NCBI GenBank assembly: GCA_017627765.1
Contig: JAGAGD010000019.1
Span: 1 to 64,000 of the forward strand
Reading direction: 5' to 3'
Length of the DNA: 64,000 bases
Origin: Prevotella sp.
Lineage (GTDB): Bacteria > Bacteroidota > Bacteroidia > Bacteroidales > Bacteroidaceae
Shown piece after piece: positions 15,939 to 22,841 of this stretch. Below the pieces are notes generated by a model that worked only from the letters and a program-made list of their open reading frames with translations, was not told where the DNA came from and made no database searches. The first letter of the stretch is position 1; each line of letters starts with the position of its first letter. Both the position numbers and the translations under genes were made by a program.

Positions 15939-16340
15939 TTGATTAACTAAACCCGCAAATAACTTAAAATTTTACGACCGAGAAAAAAGAAGTTGCAAAA
16001 TATGCGAGTATTTGGCTGCTTTTAACTCTTTTTGGTAAATTATTCAATATCAAGACATTATACGTTTCGTTGCAAAACTCATAAGTGTTAAAAAAGTCAA
16101 AGGGCATCTTTGGCAGTGCGAAAGGGCACCTTTGGCACTGCGATATGCCACATATCGCATGGTCATATGCCACGTTTCGCATCGCGAAAGGACACCTTTC
16201 ACTTTTTCGTTCCTTATGTTCGTTTACATAGTTTAAGCCGATTGATTAACAAATAAACAGTTTTTTACACTTTGTCTCGTGCCAGACGGAAAAACGGCTC
16301 TAAATGCTTCTCTGGATTGAAAATTTCATTTGTCAAGATT
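15939..16340 (+). repeat. Dispersed ~400-bp intergenic element, copy A
   Basis: Nearly the whole stretch recurs at 30547-30950 (same orientation) and inverted at about 61308-61690. Shared landmarks in order are CGACCGAG (15975), GAAGTTGCAAAATATG, the five-unit 22-bp array (16099-16208), GTTTAAGCCGATTGATTAAC, CTCGTGCCA(G/A)ACGGAAAAACG, and a terminal ATTGAAA...TTGTCAA. It has no transposase and its ORFs are not conserved. It lies between convergent rpe and the ECF sigma gene. It could be a MITE-like element, a structured RNA or a protein-binding array. Confidence 0.85.
16099..16208. repeat. Five-unit 22-bp palindrome array (copy A)
   Basis: Units start at 16099, 16121, 16143, 16165 and 16187, each exactly 22 bp: a 13-nt core (AAAGGGCATCTTT, AAAGGGCACCTTT, ATATGCCACATAT, ATATGCCACGTTT, AAAGGACACCTTT) plus a 9-nt spacer. 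Four cores are inverted repeats around a 3-nt centre; the fourth is imperfect. The spacing is two helical turns. Confidence 0.85.
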
Positions 16341-16415
16341 TTTTACTTTTTTCGTCAAAAAAATGGACCGAAAATGAAAGTTACAGTTTGTAACTCCAGT
16401 TATAAAAAAAACAAA

Positions 16416-16461
16416 AAGCAAGGAAAAGCCAAACCGCTATGGTTTTAACTTTTCCTTGCTT
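16416..16461. terminator. Terminator after ECF sigma gene
   Basis: Stem AAGCAAGGAAAAG (16416-16428) pairs with 16449-16461, with an inner AAACC/GGTTT helix. The A-run at 16404-16417 becomes a T-run on the minus strand. It ends the sigma transcript and could stop read-through from copy A. Confidence 0.75.
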
Positions 16462-16498
16462 ATTAGTATTATTTTAGCAGCAATTGGACTTTAACTTG

Positions 16499-17095
16499 TT
16501 AGTCCATCTGCAACATTAAGTCGTGTGATTTTGCCATGCGTCGCATGTTCATTATTGCATAGCGCATTCTGCCGAGCGATGTGTTTATGCTCACTCCTGT
16601 AGTCTCAGCAATTTCCTTGAACGACATTTCCTGAAAGAAGCGCATGTAAACAACTTCACGCTGTGAGGCAGGCAGAAGGTTCATCATGGTCTTAACGTCG
16701 CTTAGCACTTGGTCGTTTACGAAGCGAGTCTCTATGCTTCCATCGAGTAATTCGTTAGAGGAAATGTTGGAAAGGTCGTTGTCTGTAGTAGGTTCAACTA
16801 TTTTGTCTGTGCGATTGTCGCGATACCAGTCCATAATCACATTGTGGGCAATACGCATAACCCACGCCCCAAACTTGCCTGTAGTAGCATATTTGCGGTG
16901 TTGCAGCGAACTGATAACCTTTACGAAGGTCTCCTGAAAGACATCATTTGCCATCTCTTGGTCGCGAACAACGAAGAGGATGTAAGAAAATATTTTTGAC
17001 TGATTGCGTTGCAACAAGATATCGAAAGCCCTGTTATTACCATCAATATATGCCAATGCCAACTGTTCATCGGTCATTTTTTCCAGATGTATCAT
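16499..17095 (-). CDS. ECF-type RNA polymerase sigma-70 factor
   Basis: 198 residues from the ATG at 17095. A promoter at 17180-17211 excludes the longer frame to 17182, and an in-frame ATG at 17077 is an alternative. Region 2 is seen in AFDILLQRNQSKIFSYILF and the DVFQETFVKVI segment. Region 4 has the helix-turn-helix LPASQREVVYMRFFQEMSFKEIAETTG. A short linker joins them, as expected for extracytoplasmic-function sigma factors. It directs RNA polymerase to a small regulon. No anti-sigma gene or TonB system is adjacent, so the signal it answers is unknown. Confidence 0.9.
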   Translation of the reverse strand: MIHLEKMTDEQLALAYIDGNNRAFDILLQRNQSKIFSYILFVVRDQEMANDVFQETFVKVISSLQHRKYATTGKFGAWVMRIAHNVIMDWYRDNRTDKIVEPTTDNDLSNISSNELLDGSIETRFVNDQVLSDVKTMMNLLPASQREVVYMRFFQEMSFKEIAETTGVSINTSLGRMRYAIMNMRRMAKSHDLMLQMD

Positions 17096-17179
17096 TCCTT
17101 TAATATTTTTAATATTTAAGTAATGTTGTTCCGATAGGCTTTTCTGATTTTTTAAGTGAATAATTGTTGTAACTGCGGG

Positions 17180-17211
17180 CAAAGATAGTTACTTTCTGAA
17201 AGTTATGCAAA
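17180..17211 (-). promoter_or_regulatory. Promoter of ECF sigma gene
   Basis: On the minus strand TTTG (17211-17208) and TATCTTTG (17187-17180) are 20 nt apart. The predicted start near 17173 gives a leader of about 78 nt and fixes the gene start downstream of 17182. Confidence 0.7.
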
Positions 17212-17279
17212 TTTTTCTGTAAAAAAATGTAAGTTTCTGCCAAATAAAAATTTTTTTATTCAAAATTTTCTCGTTTTTT

Positions 17280-17310
17280 TTTGGTGGTTTACCTAATTAT
17301 CGTATCTTTG
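17280..17310 (+). promoter_or_regulatory. Promoter of cobalamin riboswitch transcript
   Basis: TTTG at 17280-17283 and TATCTTTG at 17303-17310, 19 nt apart, match the Bacteroidetes consensus exactly. Transcription would begin near 17317, just before the riboswitch. It is divergent from the sigma-factor promoter. Confidence 0.8.
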
Positions 17311-17335
17311 CATCCGTAATGGTTCGCTAAAACGC

Positions 17336-17535
17336 GATTAAAAAGGGAATGGAGTGAAAATCTCCAACTGTCTCGCAGCTGTGAGTTCCTTTATAACCTG
17401 CAAGCAAAAGAGCCACTGAAGTTTATTTTAAGTCAGCGATTGACATTTGATAATCAACGATTTACATTCAGCTTCGGGAAGGCGTTTGAAGGTGGAACAA
17501 AGTCAGAAGACCTGCCTGGTGAAAATAAAAAGCTG
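17336..17535 (+). promoter_or_regulatory. Cobalamin (B12) riboswitch
   Basis: Conserved elements of the cobalamin aptamer appear in order: AAAAGGGAAT then GTGAAAATC (17340-17362), ACTGTCTCGCAGCTGT (17368-17383), GCCACTG (17412-17418), GGGAAGGCG (17476-17484) and the B12 box AGTCAGAAGACCTGCC (17501-17516). The order, spacing and total length fit the family. In Bacteroidetes such elements usually sit before B12 uptake receptors or B12-linked enzymes. Here the only frame close downstream is a 27-codon peptide followed by a terminator. Confidence 0.9.
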
Positions 17536-17582
17536 AACTCTCTCGATGTAAGGGTAGGGAGGCGAACAAAAAAATATTGAAA

Positions 17583-17666
17583 ATGAAACCATCAATAGCA
17601 TGCTGGCATGTTATGGTGTGTTGTGGCTGTATGACAAAATTCAACAGTATGTGTATTATTATATAA
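17583..17666 (+). CDS. 27-residue Cys-rich peptide under the riboswitch
   Basis: The ATG lies about 65 nt after the B12 box. The frame of 27 codons ends at TAA 17664-17666, 15 nt before a strong terminator hairpin. The product holds five cysteines and a histidine (CWHVMVCCGCM in the middle) and ends hydrophobic. It may be a leader peptide, a small metal- or corrinoid-binding peptide, or chance. Its tight fit between riboswitch and terminator is the only support. Confidence 0.35.
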   Translation: MKPSIACWHVMVCCGCMTKFNSMCIII

Positions 17667-17681
17667 GTTTATTTAGTGCTG

Positions 17682-17718
17682 AGAGCGAGTCCGGGAGGTT
17701 TCGCTCTTTTGCTTTTTT
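17682..17718 (+). terminator. Terminator of riboswitch transcript
   Basis: Stem AGAGCGA (17682-17688) pairs with TCGCTCT (17701-17707), with an inner CC/GG pair closing a GGGA loop. It is followed by TTTTGCTTTTTT. The RNA from 17317 would be about 400 nt with no large gene. Confidence 0.8.
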
Positions 17719-17839
17719 ATGTGGCAGACATGATGAGGCTATGCTGCAAATTGAAAAAATCACGCTTATGTACAATTCCGATATGCTGATAAATATAACT
17801 TTGAAGACTGAAAAAACTTGTTGCTACTTGAAACGAAAA

Positions 17840-17895
17840 GAGGTTGGTGCAGGATGCTACCAACCTCAAGACTGATTTCGAAAAATGCGAAATCC
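17840..17895 (+). other. Two tandem hairpins
   Basis: GAGGTTGGT (17840-17848) pairs perfectly with 17859-17867. GATTTCG/CGAAATC with a 7-nt loop follows directly, at about 17875-17895. They lie between the riboswitch terminator and the promoter of the next gene. There is no good T-run, so a structured RNA or remnant is as likely as a terminator. Confidence 0.5.
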
Positions 17896-17989
17896 TAAAA
17901 AAGTTGCAACAAATGTATGCATATTTAATGTAAAAACCAAATTTTCAGGCATTAATCTTCTAACTTTAACATAAAATAAGTGTATAACC

Positions 17990-18021
17990 TTTGTGTTTAT
18001 AAAACAATTTACCTACTTTTG
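17990..18021 (+). promoter_or_regulatory. Promoter of secreted protein gene
   Basis: TTTG at 17990-17993 and TACTTTTG at 18014-18021 with 20 nt between. The start near 18028 gives a leader of about 40 nt, so the gene at 18069 has its own promoter and is not under the B12 riboswitch. Confidence 0.75.
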
Positions 18022-18068
18022 CAACCAAATACACTATAAGTTTTTAATCACATTAAACAAATAAGGTT

Positions 18069-20078
18069 ATGAATAAATTTTTACGCTATTCACTCGTTGC
18101 ATTGCTATGCGCAATGTTCAACGTTTCATTTGCCGAAGAAATTAAATTTGACTTCGACAATGACTATGCTACTTTGTTCCCAACCATCACAGGACTTTCT
18201 TCAGGAACTTCACATGATGGTGACTTCACAGAGACTACAACATCTGCTGATGTAAGCGGAGCTACTGTTACTGTTTCTGCAAAGACTTCTGGAAATAATG
18301 AAAACCGCTTGTGGAGTGCAAGTCCACGCCTGCGCATGTACTCTGGTACTTTCACAGTTACAGCTCCTGCAGGAAAGAACATCTCTAAAATTGAGTTTGT
18401 TGGTCACAAAGATAACTTCAATTTGTCTACATCAACCGGAACACTTGCAGAAAAGACTTGGACAGGTAATGCTTCTGAGGTAGTTTTCAATGTTGCTAAA
18501 AATACTCAGATTTCTTCTATTACATTGACTGTTAGCGGTGAAGGTGAAGAGCCACAGCCAGAAGAGGCTAAAATCACTATCAGTGGAACTAATCCATTCG
18601 TAAATTCAACAGAAGTTACTATCTCTATCAATCGCGATGCTTCACAGATCTATTATACATTAGACGGCAGCGACCCTGAAACAAATGAAGGTGCGCCTTC
18701 TTACAGTGCTCCTTTCACTATCACAGAGAGTTGCACAGTGAGGGCATGGGATGAAATGTCTGGTGCTAAGGCTGAGATGGAGTTTGTTAAGCAAAATATC
18801 ACTACAGTAAATAGTATTGCTGAATTCCTCGCTCTAGAAAACGAAACAGTAGCTAACTTAAACCTTACAGACGCTGTAGTTCTTGGCAATGGTAACAAAA
18901 ACACTGTAGTTAAGGATGCTACTGGTTCACTGCTCATCTACTATCTTGGACAGGATGTTAAGCAGGGACAGAAACTGAACGGAACAGTTCAGGGTCAGCG
19001 TGTTGTTTATGCTGGTCTGGACGAGCTTAAAGTTGGCAAGGACAATACTGTTAACATTACAATCACTGACGGAACAATCACTCCTGTTGAAATCAGTGCT
19101 GCTGACATCGTTGGTAAGGAACTTCTGACAGAAGTTTACAAGATTAAGGATGTTGTTGTTAAGAAGAATGCTGACAATAACCGCTACTATATTATGAACG
19201 GCGACAATGAAGTTATCCAGCTTTATGACGAGTTCAAGATTGAAGGCATGATTGCTGAAGACGGAACTTACACTATTGAAGGTCTGCGCGGTAAGTATAA
19301 TGAAACAGCTCAAGTATGGTTGACAAAGGTTGGCGAAGGTGAAGAACCACAGCCAGGAGAAATCACTAAGGTTAACAACATTGCTGAGTTCAAGGCACTT
19401 GCTGATAATACAGAGGCTGAACTTACTCTGACAAACGCTAAGGTTGTCTACAAGTTTGTGACAAACTCTGCAAATGCAAACACTTCAATCTTTGTTCGCG
19501 ATAATAGCGGTGCTATATGTTTCTTCAATGTTGCTAAGGACTTGAATATTAACGACGACGTAAATGGAACAATCATTGTTAAGCGTACAAACTTCAAAGC
19601 TCTGCCACAGGCTCAGGCTGTTGAAGGCAAGACAAACACTGACAATATTCTTGCTGTAACTGGTGCGGAAGCAGAAGCTAAGGTTATTGGCGTTAACGAA
19701 ATTGCAGACAATCTCTGCGACTTGGTTGAAGTTAAGAACGTTACAATTTCTACTAACGGTGCTGAGAATCCTAAGTTCTACGCTAACGAAGGTGAAAACA
19801 ATGTTCAGATTTACAATAGCTTCCATGTAGAGGGATATGACAACGATGGTCTTGCTGCAATGGTTGGCGAAACTCTTTATAACATTAAGGGTATTGCTTA
19901 TACATACAACTCAACACCAGAGCTTGTTCCTGTTGATGGCGGTATCGTAACTGGTATCAGCGACGTTAAGTATAACGAAACTGAGAACGGTGTAATCTAT
20001 AACATCGCAGGTCAGCGCGTTGATGCTTCTTACAAGGGAATCGTAATCATGAACGGTAAGAAGATTGTTAAGAAATAA
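18069..20078 (+). CDS. Secreted multidomain protein with chitobiase-C-like domain and sorting tail
   Basis: 669 residues. A signal peptide of about 22 residues ends at SFAEE. A beta-rich domain (about 25-165) is followed by a chitobiase/beta-hexosaminidase C-terminal-type domain (172-240, with IYYTLDGSDPETNEG). Two related modules follow, each opening with VN(S/N)IAEF and containing a beta-barrel-like strand pattern (about 247-430 and 440-640), which indicates an internal duplication. The tail YNIAGQRV...MNGKKIVKK resembles type IX secretion sorting signals. It is probably surface-exposed or released. No catalytic domain is evident; it may bind glycan or protein. Confidence 0.8.
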   Translation: MNKFLRYSLVALLCAMFNVSFAEEIKFDFDNDYATLFPTITGLSSGTSHDGDFTETTTSADVSGATVTVSAKTSGNNENRLWSASPRLRMYSGTFTVTAPAGKNISKIEFVGHKDNFNLSTSTGTLAEKTWTGNASEVVFNVAKNTQISSITLTVSGEGEEPQPEEAKITISGTNPFVNSTEVTISINRDASQIYYTLDGSDPETNEGAPSYSAPFTITESCTVRAWDEMSGAKAEMEFVKQNITTVNSIAEFLALENETVANLNLTDAVVLGNGNKNTVVKDATGSLLIYYLGQDVKQGQKLNGTVQGQRVVYAGLDELKVGKDNTVNITITDGTITPVEISAADIVGKELLTEVYKIKDVVVKKNADNNRYYIMNGDNEVIQLYDEFKIEGMIAEDGTYTIEGLRGKYNETAQVWLTKVGEGEEPQPGEITKVNNIAEFKALADNTEAELTLTNAKVVYKFVTNSANANTSIFVRDNSGAICFFNVAKDLNINDDVNGTIIVKRTNFKALPQAQAVEGKTNTDNILAVTGAEAEAKVIGVNEIADNLCDLVEVKNVTISTNGAENPKFYANEGENNVQIYNSFHVEGYDNDGLAAMVGETLYNIKGIAYTYNSTPELVPVDGGIVTGISDVKYNETENGVIYNIAGQRVDASYKGIVIMNGKKIVKK

Positions 20079-20117
20079 TCTGAAAAACAAAGTCTGAGTT
20101 GTTATTCAGACATATAA

Positions 20118-20154
20118 AATAATCCCGACAGGCATTAAGTCTGTCGGGATTATT
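20118..20154. terminator. Bidirectional terminator
   Basis: A perfect 14-bp stem (AATAATCCCGACAG, 20118-20131 with 20141-20154) with T-runs on both strands separates the secreted protein gene from the convergent GH57 gene. Confidence 0.85.
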
Positions 20155-20182
20155 GTTTTTATTTGTGTGGCATGATAGTCTG

Positions 20183-21505
20183 TCAGGCTTTCTTTTTCTT
20201 TGTTGTTTTTTGCAGTTTCTCTACTTTCTTGTTTAGTTTCGCAATCTCTTTGTCTTTCTGTTCTATCTCCACAGCCTGATTTCTGATGGTTGTAAGGAGC
20301 GAGTTAAGTTCTTCGTTGTCAATTTCTGACGGATAGATAGAATTGACACGCCAGATGAAGTCGCCGAGAATGTTCATGTAGTTTGTAAAAGCATCGAATG
20401 CAGAATCGTATATTCCACGCTCAAGACCAACGTGTGACGGTTTTGTAGTCATAAACCTGAAGTTGTTGGATGCCTGCAAGTAGTCCCAATCTTGGTTAAT
20501 ACGTGGGTCGTCGGCTATTCTGACTCTCTCTGCTACACTATAGAGTTTGTCGAATGCTTCGCGCTGCATTGCATTACCAATGCAGCTGCTTACATCACGC
20601 TCTTCGTCAAGCCAAGAAAGTGTGTCGGGCACGTTCAAGTCGCCCACAGATTTGTTCTGCTTGCATATTTCTGTAGGTGTTGCGAAAGAGATGTTGCGTT
20701 GTTTTGCGCATTGTGGCCACGCCCTTAGGAACTCTAATATGTTAGATGATAGTGGTTGTGAGATGCCTAACGCTGAAAGGTTCATGAATATGTTTATTAC
20801 ATTCTCCGACTCAGGCAATTCTGCGATGCGATCCATGTAGTGGTCGGCAAAAAGCGGATAGCCTTCCCAATGTGGATTGCTGAATCTTAGCGACACATCA
20901 TCGCTCAGGTTTATATCTCTAAGCAGGAGTTTCAGGCTTGGAGCCAGAGGACAATGATAGAGATAGTGCGGTGATTTCCATCCCAAGACATGCTTTGCAC
21001 CTTCTGTCAACATGGCTTTAAATCCCATTTCGGCAGCTTGCTGACCAATCTCGTCACTATAAATGAGCGAAGAGTTGCGCAGCACTTTAGGAGTCTGACC
21101 GAAATACTCTTTTATTTTCGTCATTTGCCTCTTTACTTCCGATGCAAACAAGTCTCTGTCAACAAGCGACGACAGACCGTGAGAGTAAGGCTCTGCAAGA
21201 AACTCCACGCAACCTGTCTCTGCCATTACCTGTAACTTTTCAAGAACTTCAGGCGCATAAATCTCCAACTGCTCCATGCCTACACCCGACAAAGAGAATG
21301 AAACGCGGAATGCCTTGTCGTTGTGGACTATCATTTCGTGTAGCACATTAAGTGCTGGCATGTACGACCTCTGGGCAATATCGCGGATCAGGCGCTCGTT
21401 CTCATAGTCATCATAATAGTAATGGTCTGACCCTATATCGAAAAAGCGATAGCGTCGGAGGTGTGTTATCTGGTGTATTTCAAAATATAAGCAAATTGTT
21501 TTCAT
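20183..21505 (-). CDS. Glycoside hydrolase family 57 protein
   Basis: 440 residues. The N-terminus KTICLYFEIHQITHLRRYRFF and the central EFLAEPYSHGLSSL with SSLIYSDEIG resemble the GH57 seven-stranded barrel, whose catalytic residues are a Glu and an Asp. Family members act on alpha-glucans as amylases or branching enzymes. A coiled-coil (about 395-430) and a lysine-rich end close the protein. It has no signal peptide, so it is cytosolic. It is the last gene of a glycogen operon, after a debranching enzyme and a GT4 synthase, pointing to intracellular glycogen turnover. I did not pinpoint the catalytic Glu with certainty. Confidence 0.85.
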   Translation of the reverse strand: MKTICLYFEIHQITHLRRYRFFDIGSDHYYYDDYENERLIRDIAQRSYMPALNVLHEMIVHNDKAFRVSFSLSGVGMEQLEIYAPEVLEKLQVMAETGCVEFLAEPYSHGLSSLVDRDLFASEVKRQMTKIKEYFGQTPKVLRNSSLIYSDEIGQQAAEMGFKAMLTEGAKHVLGWKSPHYLYHCPLAPSLKLLLRDINLSDDVSLRFSNPHWEGYPLFADHYMDRIAELPESENVINIFMNLSALGISQPLSSNILEFLRAWPQCAKQRNISFATPTEICKQNKSVGDLNVPDTLSWLDEERDVSSCIGNAMQREAFDKLYSVAERVRIADDPRINQDWDYLQASNNFRFMTTKPSHVGLERGIYDSAFDAFTNYMNILGDFIWRVNSIYPSEIDNEELNSLLTTIRNQAVEIEQKDKEIAKLNKKVEKLQKTTKKKKA

Positions 21506-21575
21506 CCGTTTCTTATGTATTTGTTTTTATATTCCTTTTATACTATATAATATAATAAATAGGTTAAAGCGGTGT

Positions 21576-22841
21576 TTATTGGCTTAATGTCCTATTGTAT
21601 AGTTCATTAATCCAGCGTCCTACTTTTTCCCAAGTAATCTGATCTACTTCTCGTTTTCCTTCCACTTGCAGATAGTTGAACAGAGATTCGTTGTTGCAAA
21701 TAGAGTAGATGGCATCTGCCATAGCATGAATGTCCCAATAGTCAATCTTGAAACAGTTTGTAAGAATCTCTGCACATCCACTCTGCTTGGATATGATTGT
21801 AGGTGTGCCGCACTGCATTGCTTCAAGCGGTGATATTCCGAAAGGTTCACTAACGGAAGGCATAACGTAGACATCAGAGTTTTTAAGACACTCATACACT
21901 TGGTTGCCTCTCATGAAACCAGGGAAATGGAAACGGTCAGCTATGCCTCTCTCTGCTGCCAGCGTAATCATTTCTTCCATCATGTCGCCAGAGCCAGCCA
22001 TGCAGAATCTGACATTTCTTGTACGTTTCAGAACCAGACTGGCTGCTTCTACAAAGTATTCTGGACCTTTCTGCATGGTTATTCTTCCGAGAAAGGTTAC
22101 TATCTTCTCCTTGTTCTTGTGGTCAGGACGGGGAATGTCCTGAAGTTCTTTCTTAAGAGGATATACTGCATTGTGAACAGTGAAGACCTTTCTTGGGTCT
22201 TGGTGATAGTGATTTATGACTGTTTGCCTTGTCAGTTCGCTAACACACATTATGCAGTCTGCATTATCCATTCCGTCTTTCTCTATAGAATAAACTGTAG
22301 GATTAACATTGCCTCGTGAGCGGTCGAAGTCTGTTGCATGAACGTGTATGCAGAGTTTCTTTCCGCTTACCTGCTTGGCATGGATGCCGGCAGGGTATGT
22401 CAGCCAGTCGTGGGCGTGTATTATGTCAAATTCTTCTGCTCTTGCCACCACTCCAGCAATGACAGAATAGTTATTTATTTCTTCGTGAAGGTTTTGGGGA
22501 TAGCCTCCTGCAAACTCCATGCATCCGATGTCATTTGCACCCATGTATGAGAAATCTGAATAGATATGGTCGCGGTATCTGAAATAATCTTCGGCTTTCA
22601 TCACTTTGCCTACTCTTTCTTCAACCCACTCTCTGCTTACGTCATGCCATACAATAGGTACAGCATTCATTGCAACTATGCGAGCTGCAGATTGGTCTTC
22701 GTCACCAAAAGGGTGTGGCAGACAAAGCGTAATTTCCATATTGCCTTGTGCGTGTAGTCCTTCAGATATTCCGAAGTTAGCAGTTGCAAGCCCTCCGAAC
22801 ACATGAGGAGGATACTCCCAGCCAAACATCAATACTTTCAT
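21576..22841 (-). CDS. GT4-family glycosyltransferase, glycogen synthase-like
   Basis: 421 residues, a GT-B two-domain fold. The N-terminal FGWEYPPHVFGGLA contains the glycine loop that binds the nucleotide sugar. HAHDWLTYPAG is typical of bacterial glycogen/starch synthases. The C-terminal domain has the retaining-GT motif EPFGISPLEAMQCGTP with conserved Glu residues. It probably extends alpha-1,4-glucan chains from an NDP-glucose. Its start overlaps the end of the debranching enzyme gene by 4 bp, showing a tight operon. Donor choice (ADP- or UDP-glucose) cannot be settled here. Confidence 0.88.
   Translation of the reverse strand: MKVLMFGWEYPPHVFGGLATANFGISEGLHAQGNMEITLCLPHPFGDEDQSAARIVAMNAVPIVWHDVSREWVEERVGKVMKAEDYFRYRDHIYSDFSYMGANDIGCMEFAGGYPQNLHEEINNYSVIAGVVARAEEFDIIHAHDWLTYPAGIHAKQVSGKKLCIHVHATDFDRSRGNVNPTVYSIEKDGMDNADCIMCVSELTRQTVINHYHQDPRKVFTVHNAVYPLKKELQDIPRPDHKNKEKIVTFLGRITMQKGPEYFVEAASLVLKRTRNVRFCMAGSGDMMEEMITLAAERGIADRFHFPGFMRGNQVYECLKNSDVYVMPSVSEPFGISPLEAMQCGTPTIISKQSGCAEILTNCFKIDYWDIHAMADAIYSICNNESLFNYLQVEGKREVDQITWEKVGRWINELYNRTLSQ

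Noticed and set aside
15964..16182. 72-codon minus-strand ORF in repeat copy A, similar to a 94-codon plus-strand ORF in copy C (61420-61704)
   Set aside because: The similarity comes from the repeat. The equivalent frame in copy B is stopped after about 36 codons, and the frame runs through the palindromic array. No start context or promoter supports it.
16099..16208. CRISPR array
   Set aside because: The units are 22 bp in strict register with related spacers and palindromic cores. There are no variable spacers of 30 bp or more and no cas genes, and three similar copies exist at distant sites.
17600..17875. 91-codon ORF downstream of the cobalamin riboswitch
   Set aside because: It runs straight through the terminator hairpin at 17682-17707 and the 17840 hairpin, has no family resemblance, and starts inside the 27-codon frame.
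18069..20078. Control of the secreted protein gene by the B12 riboswitch
   Set aside because: A terminator at 17682-17718 and a separate consensus promoter at 17990-18021 lie between them.
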